From assembly GCA_020639155.1 (NCBI GenBank), contig JACKHF010000002.1, forward strand, positions 124,001 to 188,000: a DNA stretch of 64,000 nucleotides, in the 5' to 3' direction. Below the pieces are notes generated by a model. It had not been told where the DNA came from. It made no database searches and worked only from the letters and a program-made list of their open reading frames with translations. This document shows, in pieces, positions 53,689 to 61,156 of this stretch. Each line of letters begins with the position of its first letter. Position 1 is the stretch's first letter. Made by a program: the position numbers and the translations under genes. The DNA is from Phycisphaeraceae bacterium (GTDB lineage Bacteria > Planctomycetota > Phycisphaerae > Phycisphaerales > UBA1924).

Positions 53689-54306
53689 TTATCGTCTCCT
53701 GCGCGACACGAGAACAAAGCCACCAATCGCACACAGACTTGCGCCCGGCGCTGGAACAACATGGATCACAGCCGAACCGTGCTGGAACAGACCGAGTGAG
53801 ACAAGGTCCGGGCCACCTGCTGAGCCAACTGTCTCATATACAGCGAAAATATTCGTGTTTGCAGTTGTCAACAGAATATCACGCGCTGTGAAGTCCGTCG
53901 TGGACCACGTTGCTTCCCAAATAGGAATTGGGTTCATCCAGTTTGCGGTACAGCCAATGTTTATTTGGAAAAAGTTCGCGCCAACCACGCCGCCAGCCGT
54001 AGGCACACCCGGCTCGAATATGTTGCACAGATTGGGTGGCCCAATCGGTTCAGGCAATGTGATATTCGAGAACATCCCATCGGGATCAGAACTGAGAAGA
54101 TCAAACTCACTGTACGCGAAAGCAAAGTAGTTGGATGGAAAGTACGCTGAGATGCGCACAGTGGCTTCAGGGTTGTGTGCTGAAACATTTCCCCCGATCA
54201 CCTCAACAGTAAAGCCGCACATTTCAGGGGATTGCAGATCTGCGAGCGCAGACTGCGATAAAAGCAGTGTAACTGCACAATATATTGCCAGCCTCGTTCT
54301 GCGCAC
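53689..54306 (-). CDS. Array paralogue 6: secreted protein with PAPG/RRRR sorting tail
   Basis: Last of six tandem paralogues; 205 residues. The signal peptide ends SQSALA before DLQSPEMCGFTVEVIGG. A beta-rich domain follows with two conserved cysteines (PPNLCNIF and NIGCTANW) and the motif WEATWSTTDFTARD. The C-terminus VVPAPGASLCAIGGFVLVSR plus three further Arg is a tripartite sorting signal: a PAPG turn, a hydrophobic helix and a basic end, as in PEP-CTERM proteins. Start is GTG 54306, with AGGAG provided inside the preceding gene's last codons. The stop is TAA, unlike the TGA of the others. Function unknown. Confidence 0.82.
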   Translation of the reverse strand: MRRTRLAIYCAVTLLLSQSALADLQSPEMCGFTVEVIGGNVSAHNPEATVRISAYFPSNYFAFAYSEFDLLSSDPDGMFSNITLPEPIGPPNLCNIFEPGVPTAGGVVGANFFQINIGCTANWMNPIPIWEATWSTTDFTARDILLTTANTNIFAVYETVGSAGGPDLVSLGLFQHGSAVIHVVPAPGASLCAIGGFVLVSRRRR

Positions 54307-54309
54307 TGG

Positions 54310-54930
54310 TCATCGTCTCCTGCGCGACACGAGAACAAAGCCACCGATCGCACACAGACTTGCGCCTGGAGCTGGAACAACATGGATCACAGCCGATCCG
54401 TGCTGGAACAGACCAAGTTCGACAAGATCAATTGTGTCAAGTGTTGCGCTCGAGTTTGCATATACACGGAACTGAACTGAGTTGAGCGTCTCGACAGAAA
54501 CACTTCTCTGATCGAAGTTGGTAGTGCTCCAAGTAGCTTCCCAAACTGGGATCGGATTCATTGGGAGCGCTGAGCAGCCAATGTTGACTTGGCCGACAAC
54601 ATTGCCGACTACTGCGCCATTTTCTGGGACACCGGGTGTGAGGTATGCACAGTTCGGCCTTGAACCAAGCGGATCAGGAAACACGATGGATTGAAAATGA
54701 CTTTCATTGTCATTTGTTGCAACGTCAAACCATGACCAACCGAACGCCCAGTAGTTGTTTGGAAAGTATGCCGATATGCGCACAGTCACTTGTGGGTTGT
54801 GAGGCGAAACGGTTCCCCCAATCACTTCGATCTGCCAACCACCCATCTCCGGAGACTGCAGATCAGCGAGCGCTGACTGCGATGCGAGCAGTGCAACTGC
54901 GCAATATGTTGTCAGTCTCGTTCTGCGCAC
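54310..54930 (-). CDS. Array paralogue 5: secreted protein with PAPG/RRRR sorting tail
   Basis: 206 residues. The most divergent middle of the array: VATNDNESHFQSIVFPDPLG replaces the usual DPDG segment, and the WSTTNFDQRSVSVETLNSV region also differs. Its two ends are close to its neighbours at the DNA level (signal peptide TYCAVALLASQSALA; tail as in copies 4 and 6). The two cysteines are kept (RPNCAYL and IGCSALP). It starts at GTG 54930 three bases after the preceding stop. A middle that diverges between homogenised ends suggests diversifying change or recombination. Confidence 0.82.
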   Translation of the reverse strand: MRRTRLTTYCAVALLASQSALADLQSPEMGGWQIEVIGGTVSPHNPQVTVRISAYFPNNYWAFGWSWFDVATNDNESHFQSIVFPDPLGSRPNCAYLTPGVPENGAVVGNVVGQVNIGCSALPMNPIPVWEATWSTTNFDQRSVSVETLNSVQFRVYANSSATLDTIDLVELGLFQHGSAVIHVVPAPGASLCAIGGFVLVSRRRR

Positions 54931-54933
54931 TGG

Positions 54934-55554
54934 TCATCGTCTCCTGCGCGATGCACACACAATACCACCAATCGCACACAGACTTAGACCCGGCGCTGGA
55001 ACAACATGGATGACAGCCGAACCGTGCTGGAACAGACCAAGTGGGATAAGGTCCGGGCCACCTGCTGAGCCAACTGTCTCATATACAGCGAAGTATGTTG
55101 TATTTGCGGTTGTCAGTTGAACATCGCGCGCGGTAAAATCCGTCGTGGACCACGTTGCTTCCCAAATAGGAATTGGGTTCATCCAGTATGCAGTGCAGCC
55201 AACAGCATTCAACTGAAATGTAAATGCATTAATGATCCCGCCATTGGATGGGCTCCCGGGAAGGAATGTGTTGCATATTCCGGGTGGTCCAATTGGTTCA
55301 GGTAATATGATACTCGCGAATGTCCCATCAGGATCGGTGCTCTCTAGTCCAAAATCTGCCCATCCAAACGCAAAGTAGTTACTTGGAAAGTATGCTGATA
55401 CCCTTACCGTAACTTGTGGATTGTGTGCTGATACGTCCCCGCCGATCACTTCGATTGTGAACCCGCCCATCTCCGGAGACTGCAGATCAGCGAGCGCTGG
55501 CTGCGAAACAAGCAATACGACTGCGCACCATGTTGTCGGCCTCGTGCTTTGCAC
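54934..55554 (-). CDS. Array paralogue 4 (from upstream: fourth): secreted protein with PAPG/RRRR tail
   Basis: 206 residues. The signal peptide carries TTWCAVVLLVSQPALA, and the start is MQSTRPT rather than MRRTRLT. The central domain has FGLESTDPDGTFASIILPEP and two cysteines (PGICNTF, AVGCTAYW). The tail is VVPAPGLSLCAIGGIVCASR plus three Arg, with slightly different helix residues from most copies. The GTG start at 55554 lies three bases (TCG) after the preceding stop. Same fold and export prediction as its neighbours. Confidence 0.82.
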   Translation of the reverse strand: MQSTRPTTWCAVVLLVSQPALADLQSPEMGGFTIEVIGGDVSAHNPQVTVRVSAYFPSNYFAFGWADFGLESTDPDGTFASIILPEPIGPPGICNTFLPGSPSNGGIINAFTFQLNAVGCTAYWMNPIPIWEATWSTTDFTARDVQLTTANTTYFAVYETVGSAGGPDLIPLGLFQHGSAVIHVVPAPGLSLCAIGGIVCASRRRR

Positions 55555-55557
55555 CGA

Positions 55558-56175
55558 TCATCGTCTCCTGCGCGACACGAGAACAAAGCCACCAATCGCA
55601 CACAGACTTGCGCCCGGCGCTGGAACAACATGAATCACAGCCGAACCGTGCTGGAATAGACCGAGTTCGACGAGGTTGGGACCGCCAGCATGACCAACTC
55701 CCTCATACACTCCAAAGGACACTGTGTTTGCGGTAGTCAATAACACATCGCGCGATGTGAAGTCCGTCGTCGACCACGTCGCTTCCCAGATGGGAATAGG
55801 GTTCATTGGATTCGCTGTGCAACCTACGTTAGCTTGAAAAGCACCTGCACCGATCACGCCTCCGCTTATTGGCAAGCCTGGATAAAACGTGTTACATATC
55901 CCGGGTGGTCCAATTGGTTCGGGCAATGTGATGTTCGAGAACATACCATCGGGATCAGAACTGAGAAGATCAAAGTCAGCTAATAAAAAAGCAAAGTAGG
56001 TCGATGGAAAGTATGCTGAGATGCGCACAGTGACTTCAGGATTGTGTGCTGAGACGTCCCCGCCGATCACTTCGACTGTGAATCCGCCCATCTCTGGAGA
56101 CTGCAGATCAGCAAGCGCTGACTGTGAAGCAAGCAATACGACTGCGCACCATGTTTTCAGCCTCGTTCTGCGCAC
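55558..56175 (-). CDS. Array paralogue 3: secreted protein with PAPG/RRRR sorting tail
   Basis: 205 residues, with signal peptide TWCAVVLLASQSALA. The domain includes LLADFDLLSSDPDGMFSNI, which it shares nearly word for word with the last copy (53689-54306), suggesting a recent exchange between them. Cysteines are at PGICNTF and NVGCTANP. The tail is identical to the common form ending ASLCAIGGFVLVSR plus three Arg. GTG start at 56175, three bases after the preceding TGA, with AGGAG in that gene's Arg codons. Confidence 0.82.
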   Translation of the reverse strand: MRRTRLKTWCAVVLLASQSALADLQSPEMGGFTVEVIGGDVSAHNPEVTVRISAYFPSTYFAFLLADFDLLSSDPDGMFSNITLPEPIGPPGICNTFYPGLPISGGVIGAGAFQANVGCTANPMNPIPIWEATWSTTDFTSRDVLLTTANTVSFGVYEGVGHAGGPNLVELGLFQHGSAVIHVVPAPGASLCAIGGFVLVSRRRR

Positions 56176-56178
56176 CAG

Positions 56179-56802
56179 TCATCGTCTCCTGCGCGACACA
56201 AGAACAAAGCCGCCGATCGCACACAGACTTGCGCCCGGCGCTGGAACAACATGGATCACAGCCGATCCGTGCTGGAACAGACCAAGTTCGACAAGATCAA
56301 AGCCACCAAGCGAACCCACTGTTTCATACACAATAAACCATGGCGTATCAGTAGTGGAAAGCACAACATCGCGCGAGGTGAAATCAGTTGTCGACCATGT
56401 CGCCTTCCAGATTGGGATCGGAGTCAATGGGTTAGCAGTACAGCCGAGTATATTCGATTGAAATGAAGATGCGTCTGTGAACCCTCCATTGGTAAGCGTG
56501 CCTGGCGAAAATGTGCTGCATACTCCTGATGATCCCATCGGGGCGGGGAGATAGATGTGAGAGAATACACCATCAGGATCTGTACTTTGCAGGCTATATT
56601 GTGACCACCCAAATGCAAAATAATGCTGGTCTGAAAAATATGCTGAAATCTGTACAGTGATTCCCGGATTAGTTGCTGAGACGTCCCCGCCGATCACTTC
56701 GATTGTGAACCCGCCCATCTCTGGAGACTGCAGATCAGCAAGCGCTGACTGTGAAGCAAGCAATACGACTGCGCACCATGTTGTCAGCCTCGTTCTGCGC
56801 AC
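56179..56802 (-). CDS. Array paralogue 2: secreted protein with PAPG/RRRR sorting tail
   Basis: 207 residues. The signal peptide and DLQSPEMGGFTIEVIGG entry match the array, but the middle carries an insertion/change (YFSDQHYFAFGWSQYSLQST) and a changed loop (GSSGVCSTFSPGTLTNGGFT). Cysteines are at GVCSTF and ILGCTANP. The tail matches the majority form. It starts at GTG 56802, three bases after the first gene's TGA, so its translation should be coupled to it. Confidence 0.82.
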   Translation of the reverse strand: MRRTRLTTWCAVVLLASQSALADLQSPEMGGFTIEVIGGDVSATNPGITVQISAYFSDQHYFAFGWSQYSLQSTDPDGVFSHIYLPAPMGSSGVCSTFSPGTLTNGGFTDASSFQSNILGCTANPLTPIPIWKATWSTTDFTSRDVVLSTTDTPWFIVYETVGSLGGFDLVELGLFQHGSAVIHVVPAPGASLCAIGGFVLVSRRRR

Positions 56803-56805
56803 TGG

Positions 56806-57420
56806 TCATCGTCTCCTGCGCGTTGCACACACAACGCTGCCAAGCGCAAGCACGCACGCGCCTGGCGCTGGAACAACGTGGATCACAGCCGATCCGTGCT
56901 GGAACAGACCAAGTGGGACAAGATTGGGTCCACCGGCATTACCAATATCTTCATACACACCAAAGGTTTCTGTGTTCGCTGTTGTCAGGACAATATCTCT
57001 CGGAGCAAAGTCTGTCGTGGACCACGTTGCCTGCCAAATTGGGATTGGATTCATTGGGTTTGCAGTGCAGCCGACCGCGTTAAACTGAATAGCTCCTGCA
57101 TCTATTAGTCCTCCATTAACCATGGTACCTGGGTAGAATGTGCTACATATTCCAGGCGGTCCCATAGGTGCAGGAAGCTCGATATTCGAGAACACCCCAT
57201 TGGGATCCGAGCTGACAAGATCAAAGTCGGCTCCACCGAAAGCAAAGAAGTTGCTTGGAAAGTACGCCATAATACGCACAGTGATTTCAGGATTGTGTGC
57301 TGATACGTCCCCGCCGATCACTTCGATTGTGAATCCGCACATCTCAGGGGATTGCAGATCTGCAAGCGCTGACTGCGATGCGAGCAGTGCAATCGCACTA
57401 GGTAGAACGCCTAATTTCAT
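56806..57420 (-). CDS. Array paralogue 1 (promoter-proximal): secreted protein with PAPG/RRRR tail
   Basis: First gene of the array, 204 residues. It differs at both ends: it begins MKLGVLPSAIALLASQSALA, with an ATG and its own GGAGGA site seven bases upstream, and its tail helix is ACVLALGSVVCATR plus three Arg. The body keeps the family pattern (DLQSPEMCGFTIEVIGGDVS; PGICSTF; AVGCTANP; WQATWSTTDFAPRD). The open frame extends upstream to 57594 through the divergent gene, but that is not used. It is the only member with a free-standing translation start, so it probably leads the operon. Confidence 0.84.
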   Translation of the reverse strand: MKLGVLPSAIALLASQSALADLQSPEMCGFTIEVIGGDVSAHNPEITVRIMAYFPSNFFAFGGADFDLVSSDPNGVFSNIELPAPMGPPGICSTFYPGTMVNGGLIDAGAIQFNAVGCTANPMNPIPIWQATWSTTDFAPRDIVLTTANTETFGVYEDIGNAGGPNLVPLGLFQHGSAVIHVVPAPGACVLALGSVVCATRRRR

Positions 57421-57509
57421 TCTCTGCTCCTCCAGCGTGCAACGTAAATACCCATAATCACTATACACTGGTATGGCGTTTGTGCCAGAAAAAACGGGAA
57501 GGAAGAGCC
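57421..57509. promoter_or_regulatory. Compact divergent promoter region of array and dockerin-tailed gene
   Basis: 89 bases separate the two divergent start codons. A TATAGT hexamer on the minus strand (57465-57460) overlaps a TATACA hexamer on the plus strand (57462-57467), so the two -10 elements could share one site. The -35 partners are weak in both directions. This suggests co-regulation of the array and the secreted protein. Confidence 0.32.
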
Positions 57510-59258
57510 ATGAAACTGCGTACTGCTGTGATCGGACTGGGCGTTGCTGTGTTCGCTGGGACTGCCGCAGGGCAATCATGCACCATCGTGCCAACGACTC
57601 CCGACCACGAGCGGAACCCCTTCGCGTTCAACGTGACAAACTCTGACGCGGAGATCGCCGTCGGGCACACGTGCATCCTGACGTGCTCCAACGCGTACCT
57701 GCGCCTGCTCGATAAGTCGGGGCAGCTGCTGAGCACACCCGGACAGGCAAGGATGGCCGACTACGACGATCCAACGTCGACCGACCCCGCGTTCTTTGCG
57801 GTGGAACATCCATCCAACACACGCGAGCACGCGCACATTGCTGATCCAGTGGTGTATTACGATCAGGAGCACCACAGATTCTGGGTGGTTGCGATTGAGT
57901 GGAAGGAAAAGAATATAATTAGCTTTCCGTTACCATTTAACTATGCTCACGTGCAGATTGCGGTTTCAACCACAGACACGCCCGCGAACTGGATGAACAT
58001 CAACAACACGAACAACACCACCGGCAATCCCAGCGGGCACTGGTACAAGTACGATTTCTGTCTGTGGGAGGAGAACGGGAACTGCTCGAACCTGCACGGC
58101 GTTGGTCACAACCAGACAATCTATGTGGACGACGACACACTGTACATCGCGTTTCTTGACGACGAAGGTACTACAAATGTTAAAAGCACGACGCTGATGA
58201 TGGTGGACAAGGACACGCTGATGAACGGCACCGCAACGCAGACCGATGCGCAGTTCATCCAGCTCAAGAACATCGACGACACGTGGGGGCACGCGCTGGC
58301 GGTGGAGTACGACGCGTGGAACAACACCGATCCCGTGTACACGATCGTGCCGGAAATCAACTCGCAGATCGCGTTTGGATTCCAGGACACACTGACACTC
58401 GGCGCGATCACGAAGAGCTCGACACTCCCGCACACGTACGCGTACGAGAGCACGCCGGTCACGGGCGGTCTGCTGCCCGAGTGGTTCAATACAAGAACCA
58501 ATGCTGCATCGAACGGCGTGACACTCCCCACAGGCACGCAGGGAGTCACCAGTCGCTCGATCCTGCACGCGACATACCGATCGGACCCGATCGTGGGCGG
58601 CAGACTGTGGACGTGCCATAGTGTGTGGCCGGTCGATCCGAACTCGGTCGCCGAGCCTGTGCCACTGGAAGAGCGCGTCGTGCGCTGGTACGAGATCCAC
58701 ACCAACGGCTGGCCGATGGATCCGAACGCCACGCCCTTGGTCGCGCAGGTTGGCGAGATTGCGCTGCCCGGCGGCGACGCGTACGACCCGAGCATCGCGG
58801 TCAACGCGTTCAAGGATGTGGTGCTGACGTGGACCGAGGGCAGCCCGACGATGAACCAGACGTTCAGGATGGGCGTGCATCAGGCGGGCGACCCCGCGGG
58901 CGTGCTAGGCACCACATGGACCATCGGCGCGAGCCAGACATCGAACTATCTGAATCCGGCGGACTACTCCGGAACGAATGTCGATCCTGCGAACTGGTGC
59001 CAGTTCTGGGGGCACTCAACACTCGGCGCATCGAACCAGGACTGGGAGACCTACGTCGCGCGTGTGTGCATGCCGCTCTGCCCGTTCGACTGCTACGCGG
59101 ACCAGGACGACGACGGCGATCTCGACGTGATGGACCCTGTGACATTTGCAAACTATTACAACGCGAATGATCCGAGCGCCGACTGCGACGGCAACGGCGT
59201 GGTGGACACGTTCGATGTGCTGTGCTTTGACGCGCTGTTCCAGGCCGGCTGTCCGTAG
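57510..59258 (+). CDS. Large secreted protein with dockerin-like C-terminus
   Basis: A 582-residue exported protein. The signal peptide ends GTAAGQSC, and the body is an acidic, aromatic-rich beta domain (HRFWVVAIEWKEKN; VSTTDTPANWMNI; LGASNQDWETYVARVC). At the end two calcium loops in a dockerin-like arrangement are visible (DQDDDGDLDVMD and DCDGNGVVDTFD, with nearby Cys), as in many planctomycete extracellular proteins. The ATG at 57510 follows GGGAAGGAAGA; an open frame to 57480 is not used. It is divergent from the paralogue array. Enzymatic role unknown; dockerin-like ends suggest binding to another surface protein. Confidence 0.78.
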   Translation: MKLRTAVIGLGVAVFAGTAAGQSCTIVPTTPDHERNPFAFNVTNSDAEIAVGHTCILTCSNAYLRLLDKSGQLLSTPGQARMADYDDPTSTDPAFFAVEHPSNTREHAHIADPVVYYDQEHHRFWVVAIEWKEKNIISFPLPFNYAHVQIAVSTTDTPANWMNINNTNNTTGNPSGHWYKYDFCLWEENGNCSNLHGVGHNQTIYVDDDTLYIAFLDDEGTTNVKSTTLMMVDKDTLMNGTATQTDAQFIQLKNIDDTWGHALAVEYDAWNNTDPVYTIVPEINSQIAFGFQDTLTLGAITKSSTLPHTYAYESTPVTGGLLPEWFNTRTNAASNGVTLPTGTQGVTSRSILHATYRSDPIVGGRLWTCHSVWPVDPNSVAEPVPLEERVVRWYEIHTNGWPMDPNATPLVAQVGEIALPGGDAYDPSIAVNAFKDVVLTWTEGSPTMNQTFRMGVHQAGDPAGVLGTTWTIGASQTSNYLNPADYSGTNVDPANWCQFWGHSTLGASNQDWETYVARVCMPLCPFDCYADQDDDGDLDVMDPVTFANYYNANDPSADCDGNGVVDTFDVLCFDALFQAGCP

Positions 59259-59572
59259 TTCGTTTGAGTCTTACTGCACCACCGCCTCATTGGAGCAGAT
59301 ACTGCGTTGATTGCATCTGCCGCTGAGCCCCCGGTGCTGGTGCGCGGGGCTATGTTGTTTTACACGGATGCTTTCGTTGCGCAATCCGTGTGCCAATGTA
59401 TTCAAGTGAAACCTGCCGACCAGTGCAAGGAAAAGTCGGGAGCAGGTGTGGATGTCTGTGTGAGGGTGTTGTGGTATTGCTCAGGTGTCAAATGCAGAAT
59501 GAGCCAAGAGCCATAACGAGATGACGTGATCAAATCACCGACAACCGGCTTCTCCATCACTACCATAGCCCC
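59259..59572. other. Non-coding interval with two hairpins
   Basis: No convincing gene lies in this 314-base gap (a 69-codon open frame at 59307-59516 has no ribosome site or family-like sequence). It holds the terminator at 59326-59361 and a second perfect 8-bp hairpin, ACACGGAT (59362-59369) with ATCCGTGT (59384-59391). The remaining 180 bases before the regulator start show no clear promoter. Confidence 0.5.
59326..59361 (+). terminator. Probable terminator of the dockerin-tailed gene
   Basis: AGCCCC (59326-59331) pairs with GGGGCT (59346-59351); CG pairs extend the stem with one bulge. A T-rich run (TTGTTTT) follows at 59355-59361. It lies 67 bases after the stop at 59258. Confidence 0.6.
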
Positions 59573-61060
59573 ATGTCAGGAGTCGGAGAATCATCCAAAC
59601 CATCCCGGGCCATCGTCGCCCAGATCCTGCTCGTGGAGGACGACGCTGACCATGCTGAGGTCATGGCGGACGCTCTGCACAAGCCCGGGCATATCTGCAC
59701 CATCGTCAGCGATGTTGCTGGCGCGATGGACGAGTTGCGTGGCGGCACGTTCGATGTCGTTGTGACCGATCTGCGCATGCCCAACTCGGGCGGCGTGAGC
59801 GGGCTCGACGGGCAGGTGGTTGCAAGTGACGGCGGCAACGCTGGGCTGATCGTGCTGCAGGCTGCGAGAGCGCTCCAGTCGCAGGCTGAGACGATCATGG
59901 TCACAGCCCACGGCGACGTGCCGACTGCGCGGTCGGCGTTCAAGGAGGGCGCGTTCGACTTTATCGAGAAGCCGCTCGACCTTGAGGTATTCCGTTCGGT
60001 CGTCAATCGCGCAGCCGAGACGGTGCTGCTACGCCACGAGGGCGACTCGATTGGTGAGGGGTTGAGCGAACTCGTTCAGCACGATGGGTTTGAGGGGATC
60101 ATCGCAGCGTCCGAGCCGATGCGTCGCATCTTTACGACGATCAAAACAGTTGCGCCGTCCAAGCTGCCGGTGTTGGTGACCGGCGAGAGCGGAACAGGCA
60201 AGGAACTGATTGCGCAAGCAGTACACACTAACTCTGATCGGAGCGGGAAGCGCTTTGCGACGTTCAATGCAGCGGGTCAGGCTGAGAGTTTGCTTGAGGA
60301 TCAGCTCTTTGGGCATGTGAAAGGCGCGTTCACCGGCGCGGACAAGGAACGCGCGGGCGTGTTCGAGTACGCCAATGGTGGAACGTTGTTCCTCGACGAG
60401 ATCGGCGACATGCCACTGAACATGCAGGCGAAGCTGCTGCGCGTGCTTGAGAGCGGTGAGGTGATTCGGCTCGGTTCGAATGATCCCCGCCATGTGGATG
60501 TGCGGTTTGTCAGCGCAACGAACCGCGATCTTGAGCAGATGGTGCGCGACGGCACGTTCCGTCAGGACCTGTTCTTCCGTATCAAGGGGGCGCACGTGCA
60601 TCTGCCACCACTGCGCGATCGACGCGACGACATCCCGCGCATCGTGCGTCATGCGCTGGCAAAGTTTGCAGATCAGCTCCGTCCGGGTGCTCCAGCGCCA
60701 GATATCACGGATGCCGCGCTGCTGCGCCTGACCGCGTTCGATTGGCCGGGGAACGTACGAGAGCTGTTGAATGTTGTGCAGGGCGCGGTGGTGCAGGCGA
60801 TCGGATCGGGTGATGCGAACATGAAGGTCGATGTGCAGCATCTGCCTGAGAACGTCAGGCCGCCTGACGACCCGGTAGAAGCAGGCGAGGCAGGGCATCC
60901 CGTGGGATCACTCGCGGGGACGTCATTGGAAGCGATCGAGAAGCGGGCCATCCGAGAGACACTCAAACTCACCGGCGGGAACCGCGAGCAGGCAGCAACC
61001 TTGCTGGGGATCGGCGAACGCACGCTGTACCGCAAACTGAAGGAGTATGGCTTGCGGTGA
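59573..61060 (+). CDS. NtrC-type sigma-54-dependent response regulator
   Basis: A 495-residue regulator. The receiver domain has the acidic pair (LLVEDDADHAE) and phosphoacceptor Asp66 in VVVTDLRMPNSGG, then TAHGD and EKPLD. Unusually, about 19 residues (72-90, VSGLDGQVVASDGGNA) are inserted just after the phosphoacceptor loop. The AAA+ domain carries GESGTGKE (Walker A), the sigma-54 contact GAFTGA and DEIGDMPL (Walker B). A Fis-type helix-turn-helix ends the protein (NREQAATLLGIGERTLYRKL). No histidine kinase gene lies nearby. It should activate sigma-54 promoters. Confidence 0.92.
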   Translation: MSGVGESSKPSRAIVAQILLVEDDADHAEVMADALHKPGHICTIVSDVAGAMDELRGGTFDVVVTDLRMPNSGGVSGLDGQVVASDGGNAGLIVLQAARALQSQAETIMVTAHGDVPTARSAFKEGAFDFIEKPLDLEVFRSVVNRAAETVLLRHEGDSIGEGLSELVQHDGFEGIIAASEPMRRIFTTIKTVAPSKLPVLVTGESGTGKELIAQAVHTNSDRSGKRFATFNAAGQAESLLEDQLFGHVKGAFTGADKERAGVFEYANGGTLFLDEIGDMPLNMQAKLLRVLESGEVIRLGSNDPRHVDVRFVSATNRDLEQMVRDGTFRQDLFFRIKGAHVHLPPLRDRRDDIPRIVRHALAKFADQLRPGAPAPDITDAALLRLTAFDWPGNVRELLNVVQGAVVQAIGSGDANMKVDVQHLPENVRPPDDPVEAGEAGHPVGSLAGTSLEAIEKRAIRETLKLTGGNREQAATLLGIGERTLYRKLKEYGLR

Positions 61061-61156
61061 GTATTGAAATGTTCGGTCGTGTTGCCCCAATCAACTGGTT
61101 CTCAGCCATCTGGCGTTCTGAAGAAGAAGGTCGATAGATATCAGGAGCCGAGCAAT

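Noticed and set aside
53689..57420. Reading the repeated ends of the array as an insertion sequence or CRISPR-like repeat
   Set aside because: The repeats are coding, in one frame, and belong to full-length paralogous genes; there are no terminal inverted repeats, target duplications or regular spacers.
57966..58880. 304-codon minus-strand open frame inside the dockerin-tailed gene
   Set aside because: Arg/His-rich shadow of an acidic secreted protein, no start signal, no family features.
59307..59516. 69-codon open frame in the gap before the regulator
   Set aside because: Lies across two hairpins, no ribosome site and no similarity to a known small protein.
60029..60898. 289-codon minus-strand open frame across the NtrC-type regulator
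   Set aside because: Antisense to intact AAA+ motifs; no independent support.
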